A DNA stretch of 64,000 bases from Struthio camelus (taxonomy: Eukaryota > Chordata > Aves > Struthioniformes > Struthionidae): positions 76,117,987-76,181,986 of the forward strand of contig NC_090942.1 in assembly GCF_040807025.1 (NCBI RefSeq). Reading direction: 5' to 3'. The notes beneath the pieces are model-generated. The model searched no databases, was not told the origin of the DNA, and worked only from the letters and a program-made list of their open reading frames with translations. How positions within the stretch are numbered: position 1 is the first letter of the stretch; each line of letters opens with the position of its first letter. The position numbers were made by a program, and so were the translations under genes. Below, in pieces: positions 1-58,640 of this stretch.

Positions 1-3000
1 GAGGTAATAATAAAACAGAGACATCTTCAACTGGGTCAAAGATACCTACATCACGTGGAAATGAAAGAAACATCTTCAAAAAATAGATGACTGGAGAGAC
101 AAAAAAATCAGAATGAAGTTCAAAAAGAGAAAAGAAAGAAGGGAATAAAAAGCAGGAAGGAAGAGAAAAGAAATATAACATTTCCATACTGTTTTTTTAG
201 GCTTACAAACTAAACCAACAACAGACTCAGTAAACATCTGCACTGTCAGTAATAAGCCTCTTTAGAAGAGCGGATCTAACTTGGAAGCGTAGAAAATAAA
301 ACTCAGTTGTTGCATCTCAGTTCCTTCAGCTGCTTCATAACAGTTGCTCTAGCCTTGGCAGCCCACTCATGGTAAGCCCTAAGAGCTCACCTTATTAAAG
401 ACCCTGCCTTTGCTGTTCCTTTTCTCTCTTCCCTTCCCTGTGTCTCTCAGTCAGAAGCAGGGGCTGCTCTCCAAGATGAAGATCCCCATTTCGCTCGCTC
501 TGTTGTGATTGTCTTTTCATGGACTTCATAAAACTAAGGGTTTTCATGAACCAGAATTTATTAATAAGAAGAATAAAACACCCTTTTGATCGAACAAAAC
601 AATATGATTGAAGAACTGATGTATTACTATCCACAGTGCCACCTACTGCTCCATTTCTGAAGTACAGTGTGTGTATATCCATAATTGCTGTAAACAACCA
701 CAATACATTGCTATAAGATTTGTCTAAACATTTATCGGCTTTTTTAGCACCTATGCTTTATTTGTTTTTCCTACAGTCAACCTAAGAAAGCCTTGAAAAT
801 CCTTTTATGTTTAAAACAAGCCACTCCCAGATCATTTTCTCATTATAAACTCCCACACGTTGAGACTGTTTCTTCCCTTAACACGCTTTTTCTCACCTTC
901 AACTACGGAGGCTGAAATTGATTTTCCAACAAAGAAGAACTGCCAAAGTGGTTCTTCTGGAGGGACCGAGAAATCTGTGTCATGAAGACAACATCCAAGA
1001 CTCGCTTCCTGAGATAATGTGCTGACCTAAGTAGTTTTTGTAAAAAAACCTTTGATCTACCCAAATAGAAGGAGTTAGATCAAAGCATGCAGAGAAGACA
1101 GCATCCTGGGAGATAATAAGTTTCAAAAGGAGTTTTAGGTAGGGCAGAGTGCACAGCATTGACTCTGTTCTGATATCGCCAGAGAAGCCTAGGAAATTTG
1201 GAAAAAACAATACACAGGAATGATTTCTCTTCAAAGACCTTTCAGATTCAGCCTATTTATTATCCAGTAGCCTTGCAAGTGATGTTATTTCACTTTTGTG
1301 GGCTAAAAGATGATTCAGTTGAATAAAAAACGATGTCTGACAAAATTGAGTCACACTGAATAATGAATTATCAGAGGGCATTTGTATACGTTGGTGATAA
1401 GAGTAATAAAGGGAATCTAAATAGATCAGGCTCAAAACCAGTTTTCACTGTTTCCAAATTTCTGAAAAATGTTTTTTATTTAAGTTATATTTTATAAACT
1501 GAAATGCTTCGCTTGTTATTTTGGGTAGGTCTCCATTCTCTCACTTCAGCAATTGTCCTCTCTGTTCTGCTATGAAGGAACAAACTGTATGATAGCAGTC
1601 ATACCTTTGCCCTCTCTTTATGACAAAAATGACACATTTTTCTAGTGTTCCCTTCACCCCTTGTACCTCATTGTACTTCACATGGAGGATATTTAGTGAT
1701 TCCCTTTCTGTTTCTTTCTGCTATTGGTGACTGCATCTCCATTGTATGTGCTAAAAGTTTGGCAGTTCTTCCTGTCAGAATATAGCTCTTCTCTTAGAGA
1801 GCTCATTTTGCTGTAGGTATACAGCTACAGGCATTACCACCTTTATGGTAGTAAACATGAATAACTGCAGATGCATCACAGAGATCCCATACTTAATCCT
1901 GGCAGTCTAGTCCCTTGCCCTACAGTAACTAGAACCATTTGTAGATAAGAAAGTTTTTGAACTGACTGTTGGATCTAACCTTTCCTAAGCCCTCCATATG
2001 CTTTTCCAGCAGTAATAACTAAAAAAAACTTGCAATGAAAAAAAAAAAAAAACAAGGAAAAAATAATAAGAAAAAGTGGTTCTGTAAGTATCAACAAAAA
2101 CCTTTATTGTACTCTAGGTTGGCCGACTTCAGCGTCAAGGAAGACAAGACCTGAGTTTAAAGCTTTTTCCTGGGGAATATATGCTGTTGTAATCAATCCA
2201 CCCAATTCTCCTTTTGTTTGCACATTTATTATCTCCACTGTCAAAACCCACAATTCTCCCCGGGCAAGACTGCAACCAGAGCCAAGCAAACTCATCTTCT
2301 TTGAGAATATGGCTAGAAACTTCAGAGATGTAGTTTATTACCTATTTTAAGGTGAAGAGCAGGAAAAGCTACCTACTCATTGGATCTAGTTCTACAGCCC
2401 TTTCATATGCAGCTGGTGAACACTGAAATAACATGGTGCTGCTTGTAGATGGAGAATAGTTTGACGCTGCACTGAGTCAGAATAAAAGCAGTGTGAGTGT
2501 ATCACAGGATACTTAATCGGTATAGAAAGATATATTAAGTGTCAAGTGGATTTTTTCTATCATGGGCAATGGCTATTGAAAGGTTAAAAGTTGAGAAATT
2601 CTCTTTTTAAGTAGCTAGCTTTTATATAAAGTTTGCAGGTTTTGATGGGCATATTATTTTATAATGTGGATCAGTTATAATGCTGAAATTTGACAAATTT
2701 TAAAGCAGATACAATTTAATATAGAGAACAAGACCTTCAACTGGGGACATTTGCAAGTGTTTCTAACTTCCATTTAAGGATACAGATAAGAGTCCACTTC
2801 AGGTCACCTGACTCAAGCACTCAATGACAGATGTAAACTGTTTTCAATTGTCTTTGTCCAAACAGATTATACGTTTTACTGTTAAATTAAATAGGGTTAA
2901 GAATTACCTCAAAGAAAAAAATGTCAGCGAAACCAGCCCAGAAAAGCAGGTGAATTTATCGAATCTTACTGTTTCAGCAAGAACTAACTTCCTAGCAAAT

Positions 3001-4148
3001 TTCACTAAAGCATTTCTTGCACAGAAATAATCTTGCTAGAGGATAGACTTTGGTTTTAGTTACAGATCTGTTGCTATCGCAGAACTAATGAATGGGGCTT
3101 CAGTTTTATAGACCTTACTTGTCTTAATCTCTTTATCTTCTTGTCACTCGTGTAAGTGTCTTGTATAAATATGGTAAAGAGAGGCCCATGTGCTTCAGGA
3201 AAGATTGTTTAAGAAGCAATAGCTTGTCAAATCAATTAAAAAAAAAAGAAAGAGTTAAAATAAACCTGTCATCAAAAAAAAAAACTCTGAATGCAAAATA
3301 TTCAATTTCTCTAAAGTAATTTCACACAAAGTCATCATTATCTTTGCAAAAGTTGCTAGAATTCACAGGATTCACCAAAGTTTTTAACATAGTCCTTTTC
3401 CATAAATAGTCTTGTCTTCTGTGTGATTTGACACGGATGTATGTAGTACATCTTTGTAGTAGCCACTGCCTCTCAGAGTAGTCTTGCTTCTCGGAGGTGT
3501 TTGCAGTCAGACAGATAATGGTAGGAAGCTGGACTGTGAAAACTAACTTACAGAACTAGAATTTTGCTTCTGTTTTGATCTTTTTATAATATTTTCAGTA
3601 CTTTTCAAACGTGTTTTCCTGTTCTCTGGTTCTACTAGAACAAAAAGCAAGAATCTGGGATGACACTGTGTGAAAAAAGCCTCCTAAAAAGTAAGTCATA
3701 CAGACAGGATAAAGTTAAATATTCTCAGCATGTGAAGGAATACTAGTGGTCACAGTGCTATTCAGGTAAGCACTTTTAATCAGAAAATCTGAAGCACTTC
3801 AAAAGAGATGATACCTCCAATTTGCAAAAGTGGAAGCACAGTATAGTTACATGCGTTGCCCAGTTTCATACAATGATAGTGTTGCCAGAGCTTGTGAAAT
3901 TATCTTACGATATCCCGTGACTTTTTCAAACCCCTTCTCCAAAGAGGTTTAAGATAATATATTTTGTCAAAAACAAATAAAAAACCAAAATATCTCCTAA
4001 CTGCAAACAAAAAATGGAAAAACGTGACACCTGAAAACATGAACACACCACAGATTATCTGAAAATCTTAAAAATCTTTTTAAAGTTATTCTCATGATTT
4101 TTAGGCTTGGCACAGCATCCGAATGTTCGTTGGGTAACTATGGGTGAG
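1..4148. other. Intergenic region upstream of GYS2, no gene recognised
   Basis: AT-rich unique-looking DNA with poly(A) tracts (for example 2038-2052). The open frames here are short, have no codon pattern or family motif I recognise, and lie on both strands. In mammals the gene upstream of GYS2 is LDHB in the same orientation. I looked for its terminal coding exon and did not see it, so it would lie to the left of this window if synteny holds. Confidence 0.6.
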
Positions 4149-4149
4149 T

Positions 4150-4432
4150 CAGTGCCATTGTTCCTCTGGTACCACACCTAGTGCCTTGCTTCTCCCTCGG
4201 GGAAGATTATTGGTGCGGGCAGCGATGGCTTGAACACCCTGAACGTGGCTCAAAGGACTGCAGAGGAGAGCAGTACCCCACCGGCAGTGATTGGGGGACC
4301 TTACTGACCCAGGGAAGCTCGTGGTAGTTACTCCTAACGACAGCGAGCAAGCGCGAGCTCCTTGGGATCGCACTTTCGCTAAATAAATGCACGTATGGAG
4401 TGCTTAAAACCATGGAAAAAAAAAAAAAAAAA
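4150..4432 (+). other. Possible retroposed transcript end or cryptic 3' end (AATAAA followed by poly(A))
   Basis: An AATAAA hexamer at 4382-4387 is followed 28 nt later by a 17-nt genomic A run (4416-4432), the spacing expected of a polyadenylated RNA copied back into DNA. The preceding 230 bases are richer in G, C and CpG than the surrounding DNA. I recognise no protein or known small RNA in it and see no clear target-site duplication. Alternatives are a chance A run or a true transcript end that happens to lie beside genomic A's. The parent sequence, if any, is unknown. Confidence 0.3.
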
Positions 4433-4439
4433 TCTACCA

Positions 4440-4680
4440 AAGTCCTGCCCCTGCCTCCTGCGGCCATAAAGAAGATAGGCGCGGCGCGCCGAGCTGACGA
4501 CCCAGCCCGCCACGGTCCCCGCCCCGCCCGCGTGCCGGCGGCTGTTTGCGTCGGCCGTTAGGCAGCGGCCGTTAGGCGGCAGCAAAGGGCCCGTGGGGGA
4601 GGGGCGGGGGCGGCGCTGTGGGGCGTGCGCAGGGCTCCTGACGCGGTCCTCCGGCAGCCGGTTAGGGAGGCAGATTCCCA
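4440..4680. promoter_or_regulatory. Short CpG island, probable promoter of an unidentified transcript
   Basis: About 210-240 bases are very rich in G+C and CpG, in sharp contrast to the AT-rich flanks. GC-box (Sp1-type) clusters lie near 4516-4530 (C-rich strand) and 4601-4613 (G-rich strand). A 14-bp unit containing CGGCCGTTAGGC is repeated in tandem at 4552-4563 and 4566-4577. There is no obvious TATA box. It lies about 4 kb upstream of the GYS2 start codon, so it could drive an untranslated GYS2 leader exon, a divergent or long noncoding RNA, or belong to an inserted sequence. I found no coding exon attached to it. Confidence 0.5.
4552..4579. repeat. Two-copy 14-bp tandem repeat inside the CpG island
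   Basis: Two head-to-tail copies of CGGCCGTTAGGC plus two variable bases (AG, then GG). The core is perfectly conserved between copies, which suggests a duplicated factor-binding site, though a replication-slippage product is equally possible. Confidence 0.7.
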
Positions 4681-4972
4681 GCTGGCTCGTTTACAGTGTC
4701 TGCTTTTGCAGCGTACCTGTTGGCACAGAGGGGCGCCTTGGTTGAGCCCAGGGGTTGGTTTGTTCCTCAGCCAGCCGAGGTGGTCTCTGTGAGACTGGCA
4801 GCTTTCAGTCTTGCCCTCAGGGTTTCCAAAGAGAAGTATTGAGAGTGTTGAGCAGATGTGATGGTTCTGAAGTGATAGCCTCACACTTAAAATGTTAGGG
4901 GGTTTTCTTTTAAATAACATGATTTTTAAGCTATAGGATGGTCTGGTTTCCTGTCAGCTCCAGGTAGTAAGT

Positions 4973-6304
4973 CACAGAATCACAGAATGGCTGAGGTTGG
5001 AAGGGACCTCTGGAGATCGTCTAGTCCAACACCCCTGCTCAAGCACGGTCATCTAGAGCACTTTTCCCAGGATCGCATCCAGGCGGGTTTTGAATATCTC
5101 CAGGGAAGGAGACTCCACAACCTCTCTGGGCAACCTGTTCCAGTGCTCTGTCACCCTCACAGGAAAGAAGTTTTTCCTCAGGTTCAGACGGAACTTCCTG
5201 TGTGCACAGTGTGTGCCCGTTGCCTCTTGTCGGGTCGCTGGGCACCACGGAGAAGAGCCTGGCCCCATCCTCTTGACACCCTCCCTTCAGATACTTGTAG
5301 ATATGGATGAAGTCGCCTCTCAGTCTTCTCTTCTGCAGGCTAAACAGGCCCAGCTCTCTCAGCCTTTCCTCATAGGAGAGATGCTCCAGTCCCCTCATCA
5401 TCTTTGTAGCCCTCCGCTGGTCTCTCTCCAGTAGTGCCATGTCTCTCTCGTACTGGGGAGCCCAGCACTGGACACAGTACTCCAGATGTGGCCTCACCAG
5501 GGCGGAGTAGAGGGGCAGGATCGCCTCCCTCGACCTGCTGGCAACACTCCGCCTAATGCAACCCACAATACTATTGGCCTTCTCGGCCACAAGGGCACAT
5601 TGCTGGCTCATGCTTAGCTTGTTGTGCACCAGGACATCCCGTGTCCTTCTGTGCAGAGCTACTTTCCAGCGGGTCAGCCCCCAGCCTGTCCTGGTGCATG
5701 GGGTTATTCCTGCCCAGATGCAGGACCCTGCACTTGCCTTTGTCGAACTTCAGGAGGTTCCTCTCTGCCCACCTCTCCAGCCTGTCCAGGTCCCTCTGAA
5801 TGGCAGCACAGCCTTCTGGTGTATGAACCACTCCTCCCAGCTTAGCATCATCAGCAAACTTGCTGGGAGTGCTCTCTGTCCCTTCATCCAGGTCACTGAT
5901 GAATAAGATGAACAAGACTGGACCCAGGACTGACCCCTGGGGGGATGCCACTAGCTACAGGCCTCCAACTAGACTTGGTGCCACTGACCACAACCCTCTG
6001 AGCTCTGCCATCCAGCCGGTTCTCAATCCACCTCACCGTCCACTCATTCAGCCCACACTTCCTGAGCTTGCCTATGAGGATGTTATGGGAGACAGCGTCA
6101 AAAGCCTTGCTGAAGTCCGGGTAGACAACATCCACTGCTCTGCCCTCGTCTACCCAGCCAGTCATTCCATCACAGAAGGCTATCAGATTGGTCAAGCATG
6201 ATTTCCCCCTGGTGAATCCATGCTGACTACTCCTGACCACCTTCTTGTCCTCCACAGGCTTAGAGATAGCATCCAGGATGAGCTGTTCCATCACCTTTCC
6301 AGGA
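4973..6304 (-). mobile_element. CR1 LINE copy A, 5'-truncated, - strand
   Basis: About 1.33 kb of a CR1 non-LTR retrotransposon in reverse orientation. The 3' end is at the low-coordinate side, with two CACAGAAT units (reverse complement of the CR1 tail ATTCTGTG) at 4973-4988, next to the conserved CR1 3' UTR segment. The element is cut off at about 6304, where similarity to copy C stops, giving typical 5' truncation. It contains the C-terminal two thirds of the ORF2 reverse transcriptase. Stretches I compared base by base match copy C exactly, and the translations of both strands also match, so divergence is near zero. It lies between the CpG island and the GYS2 promoter, antisense to GYS2. 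Confidence 0.95.
5053..6304 (-). pseudogene. CR1 copy A ORF2 reverse transcriptase remnant, frameshifted
   Basis: Reading on the - strand, the RT region starts at the truncation point and passes through the SQHGFT and DFSKAFD segments. The frame breaks near 5936, in the GXPQG-like segment where a C run appears one base too long. It then passes the FADD catalytic box and breaks again near 5650, just before the MSQQCALV segment. A third break falls near 5205, before the C-terminal part that ends in DAILGKVL. The YXDFSKAF motif has proline where leucine is usual. No complete protein can be made from it. The same breaks occur in copy C and, where it overlaps, copy B. Confidence 0.9.
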
Positions 6305-7243
6305 GGTAAGGCTGACAGGCAATTGCTGCAGCTGCTCCAAAAATACTGTTTCACAACTGTTTTTTTTTCATAAACTGATAGTCAGGGCAACTCAAACCAC
6401 TGAGACAAAAAGATGACCAACCAATAAATTGCTGAATCCTTCCCTGGTCAGGCAGCAATGCCTTCCAGTTAACCTAGCAAGGAAACCTTGTTCCCCAGAA
6501 GTCCAGCTCAGTCTATTATGGGTGAAATGGCACAGTATAGCCAAGCCAGTCTATCAGCTTCACTCACTAGAAAGGCATGTAGTGGGAAATGCTCCTTTTC
6601 ACCTTTCCTGTCTCTCGCCGCATCTCAGCTGTGCTGTTCCATCCTCTCTGACACTTGCCAGACCTTCTGCTGAGCCAGCTCCATTTTCTAACTTAGCAAA
6701 AAATCTTTCTGGGGTCTTGGATGAGTTCAATGAAGTGAAGCCATCAGCTCAGGGATGGAGCTGACTGCTCTAAGTGTAGGGAGGCCAAGGAGAAGTGCAA
6801 ACAGATGACCAAGACAATCTGGTGATAATTAACTGTAAAGATAGGCTCAGCTGTATTATATTATGCCCCGAGTGATTCTTTTCTGACAGAAGCACATCTA
6901 ATGCCCTCTGCTTCTTCTGGCCTGGGTTTGAAACTTGTTTCCTGGGAATCAAGCTGCTGGGCTATTTTCTAGCACCTCTGTGCTATGTGGTAATGTATCA
7001 GGGCAGCTCTTCTGAAGTACAAGCGCTGATATGCGGTCATGTAAGCCAACAGTTTTGCAGGCTAACAATATAGTGAGAAACTATAAAATGGTTATTCTGT
7101 GACAGGACAACACTGGCCTCTGTGGGCCTTAAACTCTTCCACAGTTCACAAAACTATTTGTTTACAGGGTCCCTCAAATTCTTATTTCACAGGAGACTGT
7201 CTGTACATGCTATTATGTATAATCTGCAGTGCTCATTCCTGGA

Positions 7244-7303
7244 TCCTATAAGTTAAAGAGAAGGAAGTCACACTCCTATAAGTTAAAGAGAAAGAAGTCA
7301 CGC
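7244..7303. repeat. 30-bp unit duplicated in tandem
   Basis: Two adjacent 30-bp copies beginning TCCTATAAGTTAAAGAGAA, differing at two positions. This is a local duplication of recent origin. No known element or function is evident. Confidence 0.85.
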
Positions 7304-8117
7304 TTCTGCTGTTTTTACACAGAACAGCTACCTGCTCTAATTCACCTGGACTTTTTTTGTCTTAAGCGAGGTCAGAACTTGTCCAGCCACACTATTAGGA
7401 AGTCCATGCTTGTCAGCGCAATGTTATCCTCAACAGTCCCAGAGACACCCCTGATCTCATGTGGAGATCTGATCACTCCTGAATTCTGGATTTGGGACGG
7501 GTTGCTTTTCAAGCTTAGAATTAGATATAGCTTATACAGCTGTCTCAGAAACACTGGGTTCTTGACTAGACACATAGGCACATAAGCATCTTCAAAGCAG
7601 GCAGCCACTCGCAGGATCATAGGTTTTGGGTTAGGGGGCTGCACCCCCTCAGATATGAAAGCAGCATCCCAGCTGTGTCCTGGAGCAAAACAGGGCCACA
7701 TTGTTCCCTGCTTCACTACTCACTAGTTTCTCTAAGTAAGGAACCTGGGCCCAAAGGCCAGGAAAGACCTATGACGTGGAAAAAGAGAAAAAAGATGGAA
7801 AATCAGGGACCAGGACTGCAAGGAAAGCCACCAAGAATGCATGCAAAAGTAGGGACCGCGCCTTTGTAGCTCTGTTTGTAAAAGCTCTCAGGGCTGCAAG
7901 GTTGCTCAAGAACAGAATGAAGTTGACAACCTGAGGATGCAAGAGGAATTAACTGTGGAAGAAAGGAAAGGCATGTATTAGTGCACATAGATTGATGAAC
8001 TGATTGAGAATAGGTAACAGTGTTTAACCTGTGAAGTCATCTAAGAGACATCATGCAGAAAGAGTCTACTTATCCTGCTGGTAAGTAGCCAGGGAATAGA
8101 GAAGGTCCATGAGTGTT

Positions 8118-8130
8118 AGGTCACAGGAAG
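8118..8130 (+). promoter_or_regulatory. DR1-like nuclear receptor site upstream of GYS2
   Basis: AGGTCA, one spacer base, then AGGAAG. The first half-site is a perfect nuclear-receptor half-site and the second matches at four of six positions. It lies about 470 bases upstream of the GYS2 start codon. DR1 elements bind PPAR/RXR and HNF4, and PPAR control of the liver gene has been reported in mouse. A single imperfect match is weak evidence because such motifs occur often by chance. Confidence 0.25.
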
Positions 8131-8417
8131 GGTGTATCTCGAGGGGAGGACTTGGGGGCTGGGCTCAAATCAGGTGGTGAACTCAGAGCGTCCTCCCAAC
8201 TGGAGTTTGCTCAGGGCAGTGCTGTGTTTACCACTGGCGAGTTTCAGTTGTCCCTGAGGTGGTAGATACTGTGGCTGGGGAGCTCAAAACTGATTTTTAC
8301 CTCCCTCTGAGGGAGAAAACAGACCTGGCCCCAAAACGCTCAAGACCTTGCTCAGAACAGTCTTAAATTCTTACCTCTACCAGCAGCTGCTTCTCAAGCC
8401 CTGAGGATTTCACTGAG

Positions 8418-8480
8418 CCAATTTAATGCTGGTGGTCAGACAGTTTAAACCCATTAGCTCCCAGCTCTCTGAGTAAATTT
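8418..8480 (+). promoter_or_regulatory. Putative GYS2 core promoter
   Basis: A CCAAT pentamer at 8418-8422 and a TATA-like TTTAAA at 8444-8449 would place transcription start near 8475-8480, giving a 5' UTR of about 120 bases before the start codon at 8602. The region is not GC-rich, as expected for a tissue-restricted (liver) promoter. The CCAAT-to-TTTAAA spacing is shorter than usual, and neither motif is distinctive, so this is a positional guess. Confidence 0.25.
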
Positions 8481-8601
8481 TCTGCTCCGAGCCCAGCACA
8501 CCGACAGACTACTCCAACCAGAACTGCAGAGAGCCACCACAGTAATCGGACATTTGAGAACTGTTGTGGCCTGTGTGGTGAGTGGTAAAGGGCTGAAGAA
8601 A

Positions 8602-57925
<49,324 letters not shown>

Positions 57926-58141
57926 ATTCATTGCTCTCACCCTGGCAGGGTCTCCCTCCACTCAACCATTTCTCCTGTAGAATTGGCAAGCTTTGCGTTA
58001 AGGACAATGTGGTATAATTAGAGGAATCTTAAGTGTTACTTGAGCTACGCTGTTGGGGAGCCTAATGTTATTTTACCGTGCAAGTAGTTTAAATGACAAT
58101 TCTGCTGTCCCCGTTGGAGATAGAAGAGATTTTTCAATCTT

Positions 58142-58147
58142 AATAAA
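58142..58147 (+). terminator. Proximal candidate poly(A) signal of GYS2
   Basis: AATAAA 217 bases after the stop codon. The downstream region is only moderately GT-rich, so it may be a minor or unused site. Confidence 0.35.
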
Positions 58148-58607
58148 CCTAGAGAATGTGACAGTCCCCTCATGAGCCTATATGTACTGTAGATAATACT
58201 TTTGTCTGCATAATCATCTATATTAATCATAGTCCGTGCTGATAGCTCCATTATGGTTGTTCCAAATGGATCCCTGCTTCATTTATGCCACCCCCCCTTT
58301 TCTCTTCCCAAACTAACATGAACTTTAAGCCAGAGCACAGAACATTTAGAGAAAAAAGTGTTATACTGGGGAAACCTTGGAAGGGTTAAAAAAGATAAAT
58401 TGAAAAGAAAATGGTCTTTCTTCTTCCTTATGCTGTTTATCTTATTGTAAACTTACATCATTTAAAATATATTTTTTACAGCACACAGAAGTGTCTTGAT
58501 CCGGTTGTAAAACATACTGCCTGTGGGGAAATATAAAGTCTTATGCAGTGGGCATTTTAATTTTTAGAGACAGATGAAGTCATCTTTCTGAAGTCATTTA
58601 GACCCAC

Positions 58608-58613
58608 AATAAA
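58608..58613 (+). terminator. Distal candidate poly(A) signal of GYS2
   Basis: AATAAA followed by a strongly T/GT-rich downstream element at about 58621-58676, the classic arrangement for cleavage about 15-25 nt after the hexamer. I prefer it over the proximal hexamer. Confidence 0.55.
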
Positions 58614-58640
58614 CAGCAGACCGTTTATTTTCTGATTCCT

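Larger units (their letters stand above)
6305..8400. other. Intergenic DNA between CR1 copy A and the GYS2 promoter
   Basis: Unique-looking sequence of about average composition for the window. Apart from a 2 x 30 bp tandem duplication at 7244-7303 and a nuclear-receptor-like site at 8118-8130, I see no exon, RNA gene or recognisable element. The open frames are short and unrelated to any family I know. Confidence 0.6.
57926..58640 (+). other. GYS2: GYS2 3' UTR (predicted)
   Basis: Follows the stop codon. AATAAA hexamers occur at 58142-58147 and 58608-58613, so either a 240-nt or a roughly 700-nt 3' UTR is possible. The right edge is inferred. Confidence 0.6.

Noticed and set aside
395-703. 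102-codon - strand frame near the left edge
   Set aside because: No recognised motif, no splice context and a composition like the flanks; expected by chance.
4207-4920. - strand frames of 68-120 codons across the CpG island
   Set aside because: High GC makes stop codons rare. They show no family motif and partly translate a poly(A) run as polyphenylalanine.
4987-6201. Several + strand open frames of 70-116 codons
   Set aside because: They are antisense to CR1 copy A, and the same frames recur antisense to copies B and C; they are shadows of the element.
1-8000. Possible LDHB 3' exons expected from mammalian synteny
   Set aside because: I found no match to the LDHB C-terminal coding sequence on the + strand.
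8554-8601. In-frame 16-codon extension upstream of the GYS2 start
   Set aside because: It begins with TTG, not ATG. The ATG at 8602 aligns with the known GYS2 N-terminus and has A at -3.
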